Notes: a model not told the origin generated them from the letters alone. A stretch of 64,000 bases of DNA from Pseudoalteromonas piscicida (GCF_000238315.3 NZ_CP011925.1:1054001-1118000); one strand, 5' to 3'; numbered from the stretch's first letter, positions 1-10,720 are shown. Made by a program: numbers and translations.

Positions 1-155
1 AGCCGTTTTGCTAAAGCAAATACAATATAGACAAGAACCAAGGAATTAAGGACAAGCAATGCATCTTTATCAGATACGAACATCCATATCGCCGCAAGCG
101 CAAGGCAAGCAAGTGTAAAGTGGCCAACTAGTGGATTGGTAGTCTTTTTCTTCAT
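1..155 (-). CDS. Partial small membrane protein (C-terminus outside window)
   Basis: Reading the minus strand from an ATG at 155, 51 codons stay open to the window edge. The fragment starts MKKKTTNPLVGHF and contains two hydrophobic stretches, roughly residues 14-25 and 32-48, separated by a short charged turn (SDKD). This suggests a small inner-membrane protein. The family is not recognisable from this fragment. It is divergent from the cyclase gene at 385. Confidence 0.55.
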   Translation of the reverse strand, partial: MKKKTTNPLVGHFTLACLALAAIWMFVSDKDALLVLNSLVLVYIVFALAKR

Positions 156-384
156 TAAGAACTTCGCTGTATTTATGTTCAGATTATTTTACACCTGATA
201 ACTGAGACAATACCAATAATCCGTTCAAAAAACTAAATATTTTTGACCATGTGGTTATAATACGGGCACACAGAATGTGGACGTGCTAATTCGTTATTGG
301 TCTGACCAGAGTTTGATATAGATTAACTGTTTTACTCAAACGAATAGCTAAAATGTCATGGAAGTACATTAAAGAGAGTTCTTA

Positions 385-1974
385 GTGGTACAAATAAATA
401 AAGCAAAACATTGGTTAGACCTTAAAAAGCTGATACTCATTCTTGCCACATTATGCGTATTTACATCGTTACTAAACGCATTGTTTTCGAGCTACCAAGT
501 GCAAAAACAAGTGATGGTAAAAGATACGTTAGAGGCAAATCGTGCCTATGCAACTAAGTTAGCAGATGTTACCGATCTCTTCTTACAATCAGTATTGATG
601 CAACTAAGAGCGTCGAGCGAAACCATTGCGACGCAGCTAGATAACCCTGAAGTGGTTAATAAAGAATTGAGTCAAATGCTTACAAGGACACATAGTTTTG
701 ACTCTATCGTGTTAGTAAACGCAAAAGGTGAAATTATCGGTGCTCAACCAAGTTCGCTTGGTGTGATAGGAGCTACACTCAAAAATGAAGTAGAGACTTC
801 GCCACTTCGTGAAAAAGCCCCTTTTATTGTGGGTCCATTTGTTTCGCCGGCTGGGAATTTGATGGTGAGCCCAACTCATCCAATGTTTGACCAAGAAGGG
901 GTATTCGTAGGTTTTATCGCTGCCGGGATTTACCTTAAAGGTGACAATATTTTAGGCCGATTATTGGCAAACCATCATCACCAAGACAAAACCTATATTT
1001 ATGTTACCGGGCCCAACGGTAAACTCATTTATCATCACGATGATCATCGCATTGGGCAAGACGTCACCAAAAATGAGGTCGTTGAATCATTACTCAGCAA
1101 AACCTCAGGTTCCGCCCAAATAGTCAATACCCAAGGTGTAGCAATGCTAGCTGGATATGCTTCAGTACCGACAAGTGGTTGGGGGGTCGTGGCACAACGC
1201 CCATTAGAGGTCACGATGTCACAATTATCGAATACCATGCAGCATGTCTTAAAAACGACCATTCCGTTTACTGTATTCTTGTTGATTTGTGTGCTTGGAC
1301 TCGGAACTTTAATTGCTAAGCCTTTATGGCGATTAGCTAAGTTATCAGAACAAGTCGAAGATGGCAGAAACATCGATTTTCCACACGTATCCACATGGTA
1401 TTATGAAGCAGCATGGCTTTATCAGGCAATGCACAGTAGTGTTCAGAACTTAGGAGCACAGATCCAACGCTTTGACGATGAGAGAAAGCAAGATCAGCTG
1501 ACTCATTTATTCAATAGACGAGGAATGGAAAAGTGGCTAGAGACTGCCTATGAGCAGCAAACCCCGTTTAGCATTATTGCGCTTGATATCGATCACTTTA
1601 AACATGTGAATGATACTTACGGCCACGATGTTGGTGATGCGGTGATCAGAAAACTCGCCGAGCTGATGCGCACTAATGCACGTGAACAAGATCACCTATG
1701 TCGTAGTGGTGGTGAAGAGTTTTTGATGTTTCTACCGCATGTAGATATAGACAAAGCAGATAGGATCGCAGAGCGTCTGCGCGCATGTACCGCTGAAACT
1801 GAGTTTGGTGAAGCCGGGCATATCACTATTTCTCTTGGGGTCTCTCATTGGCCGCTGTGCTCTGAGGATTTGCATCACGCACTCAAACTAGCGGACCGTA
1901 GTCTATACCAAGCGAAAGCAAACGGCAGGAATCGTGTTGAACATGCCGTTTTAGCCAATCACAATGTAGCATAA
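385..1974 (+). CDS. Membrane-bound dCACHE diguanylate cyclase
   Basis: Makes c-di-GMP from two GTP in response to a periplasmic signal. A GTG start at 385 follows an AGAGAG ribosome site. The order is a transmembrane helix (about residues 14-35), a periplasmic dCACHE-type sensor (about 36-290), a second transmembrane helix (about 291-313) and a GGDEF domain (about 365-520). The active-site signature is GGEEF at 442-446. An RxxD inhibitory site (REQD, 433-436) lies exactly five residues upstream, so the enzyme should be active and subject to product inhibition. The ligand of the sensor cannot be read from sequence. It is a single gene, followed 94 bases later by a permease gene. Confidence 0.9.
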   Translation: MVQINKAKHWLDLKKLILILATLCVFTSLLNALFSSYQVQKQVMVKDTLEANRAYATKLADVTDLFLQSVLMQLRASSETIATQLDNPEVVNKELSQMLTRTHSFDSIVLVNAKGEIIGAQPSSLGVIGATLKNEVETSPLREKAPFIVGPFVSPAGNLMVSPTHPMFDQEGVFVGFIAAGIYLKGDNILGRLLANHHHQDKTYIYVTGPNGKLIYHHDDHRIGQDVTKNEVVESLLSKTSGSAQIVNTQGVAMLAGYASVPTSGWGVVAQRPLEVTMSQLSNTMQHVLKTTIPFTVFLLICVLGLGTLIAKPLWRLAKLSEQVEDGRNIDFPHVSTWYYEAAWLYQAMHSSVQNLGAQIQRFDDERKQDQLTHLFNRRGMEKWLETAYEQQTPFSIIALDIDHFKHVNDTYGHDVGDAVIRKLAELMRTNAREQDHLCRSGGEEFLMFLPHVDIDKADRIAERLRACTAETEFGEAGHITISLGVSHWPLCSEDLHHALKLADRSLYQAKANGRNRVEHAVLANHNVA

Positions 1975-2068
1975 TTGGAAATTCGATATTAAAAAGTGAA
2001 ATCTGCTCCGAATATCGGTAAGATGCGTTGCAATTTTTACCGTTACCTAATTTGGAGCTGTACTTTCC

Positions 2069-3472
2069 ATGGCAAAAACATTGAAAGTTCCTCATACACT
2101 AGTCCTGCTACTAGGTATGATGCTAATTGCATTGCTGTCGACCTGGATTATTCCACAAGGCTTTTTTGATACTGCAACCACTGATACTGGCAGACAAGTT
2201 GTACTTGCGGGTACCTACCACATTGCAGAAGAATCTGTTCAACTTACTCCTTGGGATCTGTTAAAAGCTATTCCTCGTGCTTTTGCTGCTGCGCAAGACG
2301 TTATTTTCTTTGTGATGATAGTGGGTGGTGTACTCGCAATTGCACGTGCAACAGGCACTGTTGATGCGTTGATCGGGCGCTTACTTGAGAAGAATGGCGA
2401 TAAACCACAAAAGCTGATTTTTATGGTTGTGTTCTGTTTTGCAATCGCGTCAAGTGCGATAGGTACTGCAGGTGAATACATTCCGTTTGTGCTGATTTTA
2501 GTTGCGCTTTGTAAGGCTATGAAGCTGGATGCCATGACTGCCGTTGGCATGATCATCGCGGGCTACGGTATTGGGTACGGTGTGTCAGCATTCAACCCAT
2601 TTACGGTATTAATTGCCCAGCAAATTGCTGAAGTACCAGTCTATTCAGGTATATGGTTAAGATTTGCTATTTTTGTTCCATTTGTACTGATTGGCTTTCA
2701 TCATGTATGGAGCTACACCAAAAAGGTACAACAAAATCCTGAACACTCGATGATGAAAGATGTGCCTTGCCCACTAGCAGGCCAAGCTGCGCCTAGCTAT
2801 CCGCAGCTTAACGGTCGTCATAGAACCATTTTGCTTACTTTTATTGTGACACTTGTTTGCGCAGTTTGGGGAATTGCTACTCAGGGGTGGTATTTATACG
2901 AGCTAGGTGGCTTAATTATTGCGTGGGGTGTCGTGATTTCAATTCTTGGTAAACTGTCAGCAGACGAAGCTGCAAATCGTTTTATCGAAGGGGTTTCAGA
3001 CTTGGTCACTACTGCAGTGCTAATTGGCGTAGCTCGTGGTATTGCCCTTATTCTTGAAGATGGTCAAATCCTTCACACGATTGTACATGGACTTTCAACT
3101 CCTCTTTCTTATGTTGCTGCGGAAGTTTCGGCCGTTGGCATGTTACTTATCCAAACGCTTTTAAATATGTTTATTCCGTCGGGCTCAGGTCAGGCATATG
3201 TGACTATGCCATTGATGGTGCCTGTGGGCGACTTAGTTGGTGTACCAAGACAGGTTGCGGTACTTGCGTATCAGTTTGGTGATGGCTTCTCAAATATGAT
3301 AGTGCCAACAAATGCGGTATTAATGGGGATACTCGGTATGGCCGGCGTTCCTTATACACATTGGTTTAGATTTTGTATGCCGTTGATGGCTAAACTCATG
3401 GTCGCTGCGGCAACTGTACTGGTACTCGCTGTGATGTTTGGTTATGGTTTGGACGTACAACCGCAACTGTAG
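2069..3472 (+). CDS. YfcC-family (PF03606) carboxylate/basic amino acid permease
   Basis: A 467-residue polytopic inner-membrane protein of the YfcC / C4-dicarboxylate carrier-like family. Twelve or so hydrophobic segments run through the protein. The family motifs GTAGEYIPFVLI (about residues 131-142), GYGIGYGVSAFNPFTV and NMFIPSGSGQAYVTMPLM near residue 370 are present. Members move dicarboxylates, ornithine/arginine or peptides. The substrate cannot be assigned here. The ATG at 2069 follows a GGAGCT ribosome site. It is probably transcribed on its own or by read-through from the upstream cyclase. Confidence 0.85.
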   Translation: MAKTLKVPHTLVLLLGMMLIALLSTWIIPQGFFDTATTDTGRQVVLAGTYHIAEESVQLTPWDLLKAIPRAFAAAQDVIFFVMIVGGVLAIARATGTVDALIGRLLEKNGDKPQKLIFMVVFCFAIASSAIGTAGEYIPFVLILVALCKAMKLDAMTAVGMIIAGYGIGYGVSAFNPFTVLIAQQIAEVPVYSGIWLRFAIFVPFVLIGFHHVWSYTKKVQQNPEHSMMKDVPCPLAGQAAPSYPQLNGRHRTILLTFIVTLVCAVWGIATQGWYLYELGGLIIAWGVVISILGKLSADEAANRFIEGVSDLVTTAVLIGVARGIALILEDGQILHTIVHGLSTPLSYVAAEVSAVGMLLIQTLLNMFIPSGSGQAYVTMPLMVPVGDLVGVPRQVAVLAYQFGDGFSNMIVPTNAVLMGILGMAGVPYTHWFRFCMPLMAKLMVAAATVLVLAVMFGYGLDVQPQL

Positions 3473-3491
3473 ATAAACAAATTTTCTTCTC

Positions 3492-3515
3492 AGATAGCGT
3501 CAATCGGCGCTATCT
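3492..3515 (+). terminator. Hairpin after the YfcC permease gene
   Basis: AGATAGCG and CGCTATCT pair around an eight-base loop just after the permease stop. The following tract (TGCCTTTAC) is poor in T, so this is a weak or factor-assisted terminator. Confidence 0.45.
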
Positions 3516-3646
3516 TGCCTTTACTAGACTCAATTTCTCAACACAAAGCAAATTTATTGATCTGTATTTATATTCTATGTAGTTTAATAAGCTATTATTA
3601 TTTATTAAACAAAAATCTTGGTCGGGAATGAGCCATACAGACTTCT

Positions 3647-6193
3647 ATGAATTTAACGTTTAGCCATTTTTACAATTTAACATCTACTAATCAGCGATAT
3701 CAATTCGCATTGAAACAGTTGTATGAACGATTTGATGCGGATCATTGTTTTGTGGGTAAGTTTATCGATAACGATAAGCGCGTAAAGACCGTGATGTACC
3801 TCGCGAATGGTAAAGAAGTCGATAATATTATTTATGACCTTGAAGGGACACCTTGTTTTGATGCTAAAGCAAGCAATGATGTATGTTGCGTCACAAGTGG
3901 TTTACAGCAACTTTATGAAGAGGATGAGATCCTTCGCGTTTTAAGCATAGAAGGTTATCTTGGTTTAACCTTGCGAGCATTAGATCATACACCCATTGGA
4001 ATCATGGTCTGTTTGTTTAATAAAGAAAAACAAGTCAGCCTAGAAGAAAAACTATGGTTTCAAGAGTTAGGACACCTGATCTCAACGGAGCTAAGCCATA
4101 ATTTAGAATTGACCAAACAAGGAATTTTGCTCAAACAACTTGCAAAAGGCGAGCAAATAGCGGACTTATGCACTTGGACGTGGCAACTTAAACAGAACAA
4201 ACACTACTTTTCCTCTCATCTTAATCATCTACTTAAGACAAAAACTGATTCTCTTTCTCTATCATTATTACTAGATAAACTTACGATAGAAGATAGTGAG
4301 CGACTGCGGATAGCTTTAGAGAAAGTCAGACTAAGTGGAACTCGGCATGTTGATTTACAAGTTTCGTTGGCCTCTCGCACCGAACACTACGGGTTATTAA
4401 GAATTATTGGTCAAGTAGAGTCTGATGAGCAGCATAGCGATGAGCTTGTATTCACTGCGACCATTCAAGATATTAGCTATATTTCATCGCTAAATAAACA
4501 GCTCGAACTCACTAATGTTGTGTTCGAGCATGCAACAGAAGCCATCATGATCACTAACAATGAAAATAAAATCATTATGGTGAATCGTGCTTTTGAGCGA
4601 CTAACGGGTTATACCGGCTACGAATTATTAGGCCAAGACCCTGCGGTGCTATCATCTGGTAAGCAAGATAAATCATTCTATGAAGCCATGTGGGCATCGT
4701 TGAGTACGGTTGGTCACTGGAAAGGAGAGATCCACAACCGTCGCAAGAACGGTCAGATTTATCCTGAAGAATTAACACTTAGCGTGGTGAAGGATGAGCA
4801 AGGTAAAGTCGTTAACTACGTCGGCATTTTTAGAGATATTACCGAATGGAAGCGTAATGAATCCCAACTTACCTTCTACGCTAACCATGAACCATTAACT
4901 GCGCTGTTAAATCGCCGTAGCTTTATGCAGCGCTTAGAAGAACAAATATCGGGTTCTAGAAGTAACAATACCAGTTGCTCACTGCTTTTTATTGGCTTGG
5001 ATAGGTTCAAGGAAGTCAACGATGTCTTTGGTCCGGAGATTGGCGATAAGGTACTTATTTCTGTAGCTAAACGATTGAAAAATGCGGTTCGCCAAAATGA
5101 TATTATCGCAAGGTACGGTGGTGACGAGTTTGCGTTACTACTTACGCGCAGCGATGTGGAAAGCGCGCTAAAGATTGCTCAAAAGCTCTCACAGAAACTT
5201 TCTCAGCCTTATGTATTTAATGAAATTACCATAGAAGTCACTTGTTCTACAGGCATTGCACAGCTTGAAGCAGGCTCTCGGATCACCGCAGCAAATTTAC
5301 TCAGAAACGCAGCACATGCACTTAATAGCGTGAAAAAGACCGAGCGCGGACAGGTAGCCTTACACAATGCGGCAATTCAAAATGCCTATTTAAATAAAAT
5401 AAAGCTTAAAGACAAGTTAAAACAAGCACTGAAAGAAGGAGCGCTTACCGTTTATTATCAACCAATCGTTAATGCTGATACCAACCACATCACAAAGTTT
5501 GAAGCCCTAGTGCGATGGTTTGACGATGAGTACGGCATGGTTTCGCCTGGCACTTTTATTCCTATCGCTGAAGAATTTGGTCTTATTCATTTAGTTGGAC
5601 AGTTTGTGCTTGAGCGTAGCTGCCAAGACTTAGCAAAAATCCACCAAGCTGGTTTTACAGAGGTTGGGATCTCTATTAACCGTTCTGTTAGTGAGTTTAA
5701 AGCCAGTATTAATCAGGTGAAGCTAATCACCTCTGCCATTGAAAAAGCCAAGATCCCGTATGAAGCAATTACCATTGAAGTTACCGAATCGCTTGCTACA
5801 AATCGCTATACTTGGAAAACGCTTAATCAACTGAGGGAGCATGGGATCAAGGTTTCGCTTGACGATTTTTGTACTGGCTATTCATCATTAAGTAACTTGA
5901 TAGAAAATCAGGTGGATTACCTAAAAATAGACAAGAGCTTTGTCGACAGCCTAATGTCTGATTACAACAAACAAGTAATGATTGACTGCCTCATTAAGCT
6001 CAGTGATAAGTTGGGAATTGGTGTGATAGCCGAAGGGGTAGAGCAGTTTACTCAACTCGAAAAATTACGAGAGCTCGGTTGTCATCACATTCAAGGATTC
6101 TTTTACAGTCCCGCAAAACCAATAGATTCCTGTCTTGAGTTACTCACAACAGACGCTTTTGCTGAACAAACACAAAGTGCATTAGAAAAATAA
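3647..6193 (+). CDS. Cytoplasmic GAF-PAS-GGDEF-EAL c-di-GMP enzyme
   Basis: An 848-residue soluble signalling protein without membrane segments. The N-terminal 155 residues look like a GAF domain. A linker is followed by a PAS/PAC pair (about 285-400), a GGDEF domain (about 410-560) with an intact GGDEF at 491-495, and an EAL domain (about 575-830) with EAL at 619-621. EAL metal and catalytic motifs are present (EVTES, IAEGVE). The usual DDFGTGYSS loop reads DDFCTGYSS, a Gly-to-Cys change next to the metal-binding aspartates. Both activities could be intact. Which one dominates cannot be decided from sequence. Confidence 0.9.
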   Translation: MNLTFSHFYNLTSTNQRYQFALKQLYERFDADHCFVGKFIDNDKRVKTVMYLANGKEVDNIIYDLEGTPCFDAKASNDVCCVTSGLQQLYEEDEILRVLSIEGYLGLTLRALDHTPIGIMVCLFNKEKQVSLEEKLWFQELGHLISTELSHNLELTKQGILLKQLAKGEQIADLCTWTWQLKQNKHYFSSHLNHLLKTKTDSLSLSLLLDKLTIEDSERLRIALEKVRLSGTRHVDLQVSLASRTEHYGLLRIIGQVESDEQHSDELVFTATIQDISYISSLNKQLELTNVVFEHATEAIMITNNENKIIMVNRAFERLTGYTGYELLGQDPAVLSSGKQDKSFYEAMWASLSTVGHWKGEIHNRRKNGQIYPEELTLSVVKDEQGKVVNYVGIFRDITEWKRNESQLTFYANHEPLTALLNRRSFMQRLEEQISGSRSNNTSCSLLFIGLDRFKEVNDVFGPEIGDKVLISVAKRLKNAVRQNDIIARYGGDEFALLLTRSDVESALKIAQKLSQKLSQPYVFNEITIEVTCSTGIAQLEAGSRITAANLLRNAAHALNSVKKTERGQVALHNAAIQNAYLNKIKLKDKLKQALKEGALTVYYQPIVNADTNHITKFEALVRWFDDEYGMVSPGTFIPIAEEFGLIHLVGQFVLERSCQDLAKIHQAGFTEVGISINRSVSEFKASINQVKLITSAIEKAKIPYEAITIEVTESLATNRYTWKTLNQLREHGIKVSLDDFCTGYSSLSNLIENQVDYLKIDKSFVDSLMSDYNKQVMIDCLIKLSDKLGIGVIAEGVEQFTQLEKLRELGCHHIQGFFYSPAKPIDSCLELLTTDAFAEQTQSALEK

Positions 6194-6219
6194 AGGTGTG
6201 ATATTTTGATATCACACCT
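6194..6219 (-). terminator. Rho-independent terminator of hemH
   Basis: A perfect 11-base inverted repeat (AGGTGTGATAT / ATATCACACCT, loop TTTG) lies between the convergent genes. On the minus strand it is followed by TTTATTTTTCT, as expected for a terminator of hemH. It may also stop the plus-strand gene. Confidence 0.8.
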
Positions 6220-6249
6220 CAGAAATAGCAGATTGTTTCTGCGCCTTTA

Positions 6250-7269
6250 TTACAACAGTGGTTTTATCAGCGCTATGATCGCTTTAATGTGATCATCACG
6301 GTCGTTTAGTGCTGGAATATAGCGATACTTTTCACCGCCAGCAGACTCAAATACCTCACGGTTTTCAACTTCTAACTCTTCGAGCGTTTCTAAGCAATCG
6401 GCACTAAAAGCAGGGCTTAAAATAGCGACATTTTTAATACCTTGACTCGGAAAACTCTCGAGTGTTTTGTCCGTATAAGGTTGCAACCATTCAGCTTTAC
6501 CAAAACGACTTTGGAAGGTCGTCATCACTTTTTCTTTATCAAGATTAAGTTTTTCAACGACTAAGCGAGTCGTTTGCTGACAAAAACAGTGATACGGGTC
6601 GCCTCTATCTAAAAATAGCTTTGGTGTGCCATGATATGAAAATACCAATTTATCCGGCTCTCCATTTGCCTCAAGATCTTCTCTAATAGAATTAGCTAAA
6701 GATTCAATATAAAGCGGATGTTTGTGATAGCCATTAATAAAATGCAGTTCAGGTACCCAGCGCCAACCTCTTAGGACCTTTGAGATCTGATCAAAGGTTG
6801 AGCCTGTCGTTGCACTGGAATATTGGGGATATAGCGGCACGATGATAATTCGTGTGATGCCTTTATCTCTTAACTTCTCAAGCCCTGATTCAATTGACGG
6901 GTTGCCATAGCGCATGGCAAGCTCAACTTCGATGTCTTCAAAACCTTCACTGCGTAATTGCTTCTCTATTTTATCAGTTTGCGCTCGACTAATGGTTATC
7001 AAAGGGGAGCCTTCATCGGTCCAAATTGATTGATAGGCATGTGCTGACTTTTTAGGGCGAACACGTAAAATTATGCCATGCAAAATCATTAACCAAATTA
7101 GTCTTGGAATTTCGACAATACGGGGATCGGAGAGAAACTCCGCGAGATAAATTCTAAGTGCTTTAGCCGTTGGTGCATCTGGGCTACCTAAATTTGTAAT
7201 AAGAATACCCGTTTTGGAATTAAATCGGCCTTCATGGGGATTATCTGTTATGGCTGAAAAGCGAGACAC
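6250..7269 (-). CDS. hemH: Ferrochelatase
   Basis: Inserts Fe2+ into protoporphyrin IX, the last step of protoheme synthesis. The 339 residues match the normal length of the proteobacterial enzyme. Family motifs are clear: GILITNLGSPDAP near residue 20, the catalytic-histidine motif FSYHGTP in the middle, and the acidic ETLEELEVENRE motif near the C-terminus. The start is a GTG at 7269, chosen because AAGGAG sits eight bases upstream. It is a single gene, convergent with the GAF-PAS-GGDEF-EAL gene and sharing the hairpin between them. Confidence 0.95.
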   Translation of the reverse strand: MSRFSAITDNPHEGRFNSKTGILITNLGSPDAPTAKALRIYLAEFLSDPRIVEIPRLIWLMILHGIILRVRPKKSAHAYQSIWTDEGSPLITISRAQTDKIEKQLRSEGFEDIEVELAMRYGNPSIESGLEKLRDKGITRIIIVPLYPQYSSATTGSTFDQISKVLRGWRWVPELHFINGYHKHPLYIESLANSIREDLEANGEPDKLVFSYHGTPKLFLDRGDPYHCFCQQTTRLVVEKLNLDKEKVMTTFQSRFGKAEWLQPYTDKTLESFPSQGIKNVAILSPAFSADCLETLEELEVENREVFESAGGEKYRYIPALNDRDDHIKAIIALIKPLL

Positions 7270-7505
7270 CTAACGCTCCTTAGATTATCATTTTAATAGG
7301 ATTATTTTACAAGAAAGGCTATACGGTAGTAAGCCTAATTTCGATCTAAACTGGCATAAATCAATTTGCGCCTAAAATTAACTCACACTATAGTTGTAAT
7401 TATCGTTAATTAATCCCTTCTCTATTGCTATTCATGGATTGAGGGCGTATTTTCCTGCAAATCTTTAAGGGAAAATCAATTTTTTGTTAGTTTTGGACAT
7501 GTCTA

Positions 7506-9059
7506 ATGAGAACCAACCACCCAGTAACCCAAAGAGAAAAAACCTTTTCTCGCGAAGTAAAACTCATCTCTGTCACTGATCTGAAAGGTAATATTGTTGA
7601 CTGCAATCAAGCGTTTATCGATGTTAGTGGATTTTCCCGTGATGAGTTAGTTGGTCAACCTCATAATATAGTACGACATCCAGATATGCCACCTGTGGCT
7701 TTTCAAACCATGTGGACGCAGCTTAAAACAGGTAAGCCATGGATGGGGATCGTAAAAAACCGCTGTAAAAATGGTGATCACTACTGGGTCGATGCCTATG
7801 TAACGCCAATAACAGAAAATGGCAAAATCATTGGCTATGAGTCGGTTAGAAGCTGCCCAGATAGAGCGACGGTTGAACGGGCAAGTCAACTTTATACAAA
7901 CGTAAATACTAATAAAGGAAGCAGTTTCAGTCTTCCCAAATTACGTTTCGTTTGGCCAGTATTTAACATCGTCTCGTCACTGGCACTTTGGTATTTTGCT
8001 TCAGAATCTGTAGGCTTTTTTTGGTTAATGGCCAATATGCTGGCATATTCAGCCTATGCAACTTGGCGCGATAAAGAGCAGCTGAGACGACTAGAATCTG
8101 AGTTGGCGCACAGTTTTTGCGATGAGATATCTGAGCAAGTTTATTCGACTTGGGATGGCACCATGGCATCAATCCAAGTTCGTTTAAAGAGTGAAAGGGC
8201 ACACCTAGATATAATTCTTACGCGTGTTGAACATGCGGCGCAAAACGTGTCAAAAGGAGCGCATACAGCGAGTAAAGAAGCGCGAGCAACTTATGCCGAT
8301 TTACAAAAGCAGCAAACTGAGACTGAGCTTGTTGCCACTGCCATGAATGAAATGACAACAACCATCAACGATGTCTCTAACAGTGTGCAATTGAGTGCTA
8401 AAGATGCTCAGAACTCCCTTGATTTGACTTCTCAAACAGAACAGAACGCTAATAAAACCAAAATTGCTTTTGGTGATTTAAGTAATACCATTGCCGACAT
8501 CCGCAGTTCTGTTGAAGGCGTCTCTAAGCAAACTGATAAAATTGCTGCTGCCGCACAGATTATTGAACAAATCGCTGAGCAAACTAATTTGCTAGCACTA
8601 AATGCAGCAATTGAAGCTGCGCGAGCTGGTGAGCAAGGTAGGGGCTTCGCAGTAGTTGCTGATGAAGTTAGACATCTAGCACAGCGTACTCAAGAGTCGA
8701 CGAAAGAGATCCATGCAATTATTGAAGAGCTAACCAGCAGCACACAAGCGTCAGTAGATATTGCTCAGCAAGGCCAAGAAGAATCGCTCCATGGTATTGA
8801 GCAGCTGAATCAAAGCACCGATATGCTACAGCAAATCACCCAAGCTGTTATCCAAATTAGTGATATGTCGATGCAAATTGCGACTTCGGTTGAGCAACAA
8901 GCAGCCGTGTCTGATGACATTAATCAGCAGGTGGTGAATATTGCCCAGCTTGCAAACAACAGCCTAGATAGCGCAGACAAAGTGCATCAAGAAAGTAAAG
9001 ATTTAGAATCTACCGCAAAAGAAATGCACGAATTGATTGTTCGTTTTAAGCGTAAGTGA
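7506..9059 (+). CDS. Aer-like PAS-containing methyl-accepting chemotaxis protein
   Basis: A 517-residue energy-taxis type receptor. An N-terminal PAS domain (about residues 10-115) carries the residues that hold FAD in Aer: Asn in DCNQAF, Arg-His in [10 protein letters not shown] and Trp in GKPWMG. A short membrane anchor follows (about 155-195). The rest is the long cytoplasmic coiled coil of a chemoreceptor, with the conserved hairpin tip [19 protein letters not shown]. It should feed CheA/CheW from redox state rather than from an external ligand. Its terminator was split by the downstream IS. Confidence 0.9.
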   Translation: MRTNHPVTQREKTFSREVKLISVTDLKGNIVDCNQAFIDVSGFSRDELVGQPHNIVRHPDMPPVAFQTMWTQLKTGKPWMGIVKNRCKNGDHYWVDAYVTPITENGKIIGYESVRSCPDRATVERASQLYTNVNTNKGSSFSLPKLRFVWPVFNIVSSLALWYFASESVGFFWLMANMLAYSAYATWRDKEQLRRLESELAHSFCDEISEQVYSTWDGTMASIQVRLKSERAHLDIILTRVEHAAQNVSKGAHTASKEARATYADLQKQQTETELVATAMNEMTTTINDVSNSVQLSAKDAQNSLDLTSQTEQNANKTKIAFGDLSNTIADIRSSVEGVSKQTDKIAAAAQIIEQIAEQTNLLALNAAIEAARAGEQGRGFAVVADEVRHLAQRTQESTKEIHAIIEELTSSTQASVDIAQQGQEESLHGIEQLNQSTDMLQQITQAVIQISDMSMQIATSVEQQAAVSDDINQQVVNIAQLANNSLDSADKVHQESKDLESTAKEMHELIVRFKRK

Positions 9060-9094
9060 GTTTTAGTGTCGTGTACTTATTCATTGAAGATTCA

Positions 9095-9118
9095 AAAGGA
9101 CATTCTCGAATGTCCTTT
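9095..9118 (+). terminator. Left copy of the terminator hairpin duplicated by the IS
   Basis: AAAGGACATTC-TC-GAATGTCCTTT forms a perfect 11-base stem 36 bases after the chemoreceptor stop. The same hairpin recurs at 10718-10741. There it keeps the T tract that the left copy has lost, because the IS starts within its final Ts. Confidence 0.8.
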
Positions 9119-10720
9119 CAGACTGTTGAAAAAGGGCTGGACACAGATCTAGCCCTTTGATCTAATAAGCGTAGTGAGTTTAGGGAGTTCACCATGCTTA
9201 AAGACAAAACCCCTCAGCAATATGAACTAGAAATGGTCGCTATCGACCAATTGGTTCCAAAAGACCATTTAGTTCGCCTGATTGACCTTGCGATTGATTT
9301 CGAATTCATCCGCGATGAAGTCGCCCATCTCTACTGTAAAAACAATGGTCGCCCAGCGGTTGACCCAGTGCGAATGTTCAAGATTTTATTTCTTGGATAC
9401 CTGTTTGGCATTCAAAGCGAGCGTCGCTTGATTAAGGAAATCCAAGTCAATGTCGCATATCGTTGGTTTTTAGGTATGGGACTAACTGAAGATGTCATCC
9501 ACCACTCGACGCTAAGCCAAAACCGCATAAAGCGCTTTAAAGACAGCAATATTTATCAATCCATCTTCGATAACATTGTCCGCCAAGCGATGAAACAAAA
9601 ACTCATAGGTGGCTATAGCTTATTTGCTGACAGTACACACCTCAAAGCCAATGCCAATAAAAAGCGCTATGACATAGAAGACTTAAAAGTCAGTCCTTCA
9701 GTGTATGTAGAGCAATTGAACGAAGCAGTACTGCAAGACCGGGAGGATGAAGGAAAAAAGCCCCTGAAGTGTAAGGAAGAAACAACTTGCACAAAACCAA
9801 CCAAAGTCAGCCGCACCGACCCAGATAGCGGGTTTATGGTACGGGATGAAAAGCCAAAAGGGTTCTTCTATCTAGACCATCGAATTGTGGATGGTAAACA
9901 CGGCATTATTGTTGATACACACGCCACCGCAGGCAATGTCCATGACTCACAACCTATTATCAGTCGACTCGACAGAGCGCTCGATACCTTTGCACTCAAC
10001 CCTATCGCGGTTGGGCTAGATGCAGGCTATTTTACCGCCGCGGTATGCCACAATCTGGAAGAAAGGCAATTAGTTGGCGTGCTGGGGTATCGAAGACCAA
10101 ATAAAAAGAAAGGCTACTTCGCCAAACGTGAGTATCAATATCAAGCCGATACAGATACTTACCTGTGCCCGCAAGGTGAAACTCTAATCTACAAAACAAC
10201 AAGCCGAACAGGCTATCGTCACTATCATTCCGACCCGAGCAAATGTGGACGCTGTCCAGTCAGAAATCAATGTACAGCCAGTAAAAATCAAACCAAAGTT
10301 ATAACGCGGCATGTTTGGCAATCGAGCGTAGAAAACGCCAATGCGATTAGGCTGAGCGACTGGGGTAAAAAGCTCTATCGACGACGAGCCGAAACGGTGG
10401 AAAGAAGCTTCGCTGATGCGAAACAACATCATGGACATCGCTACTGCAGATATAGAGGTCTGTCAAAAGTGACCGCGCAGTGCTTGTTAGCAGCGGCATG
10501 TCAAAATATGAAGAAAATGGCGCTCATGGCTGCACACTAGCAAAAAACCTCGAAAACTCCCCCTAAAAGCCCTCAAAACGATCTTGGACACACCAAATCA
10601 CAATAATTATCCTAGCCAACACAAAAAACCAACGCTGAAACTTACGGCAGAGAAAACTGCTCCAACAACTGGGAAAAATAAACCCCGCTTAAAAAAGCGG
10701 GGTTTATCATCAATCTGAAA
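9116..10720 (+). mobile_element. IS1182-family insertion sequence, intact
   Basis: The element is about 1605 bases and starts TTTCAGACTGTTGA. The reverse complement of its right end reads TTTCAGATTGATGA, giving short imperfect terminal repeats. The 18-base palindrome GGACATTCTCGAATGTCC is present on both sides (9098-9115 and 10721-10738), which reads as a target duplication. A second hairpin (AACCCCGCTT...AAGCGGGGTT, 10681-10704) lies just inside the right end and may be the terminator of the transposase. Exact ends are uncertain by a few bases because the flanks share the AAA/TTT edges. Confidence 0.8.
9194..10540 (+). CDS. IS1182-family DDE transposase
   Basis: The 448-residue transposase of the surrounding IS. 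An N-terminal helical domain carries the IS1182 signature around FLGYLFGIQSERRLIKE and HSTLSQNRIKRFK. The catalytic DDE residues are visible in FADSTHLKANANK, GLDAGYFTA and AETVERSFADAKQHHG. Between the last two is a Cys-rich insert (CPQGE, CGRCPVRNQC) typical of the family. The frame is complete, so the element may still move. The ATG at 9194 follows GGGAG. Confidence 0.95.
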   Translation: MLKDKTPQQYELEMVAIDQLVPKDHLVRLIDLAIDFEFIRDEVAHLYCKNNGRPAVDPVRMFKILFLGYLFGIQSERRLIKEIQVNVAYRWFLGMGLTEDVIHHSTLSQNRIKRFKDSNIYQSIFDNIVRQAMKQKLIGGYSLFADSTHLKANANKKRYDIEDLKVSPSVYVEQLNEAVLQDREDEGKKPLKCKEETTCTKPTKVSRTDPDSGFMVRDEKPKGFFYLDHRIVDGKHGIIVDTHATAGNVHDSQPIISRLDRALDTFALNPIAVGLDAGYFTAAVCHNLEERQLVGVLGYRRPNKKKGYFAKREYQYQADTDTYLCPQGETLIYKTTSRTGYRHYHSDPSKCGRCPVRNQCTASKNQTKVITRHVWQSSVENANAIRLSDWGKKLYRRRAETVERSFADAKQHHGHRYCRYRGLSKVTAQCLLAAACQNMKKMALMAAH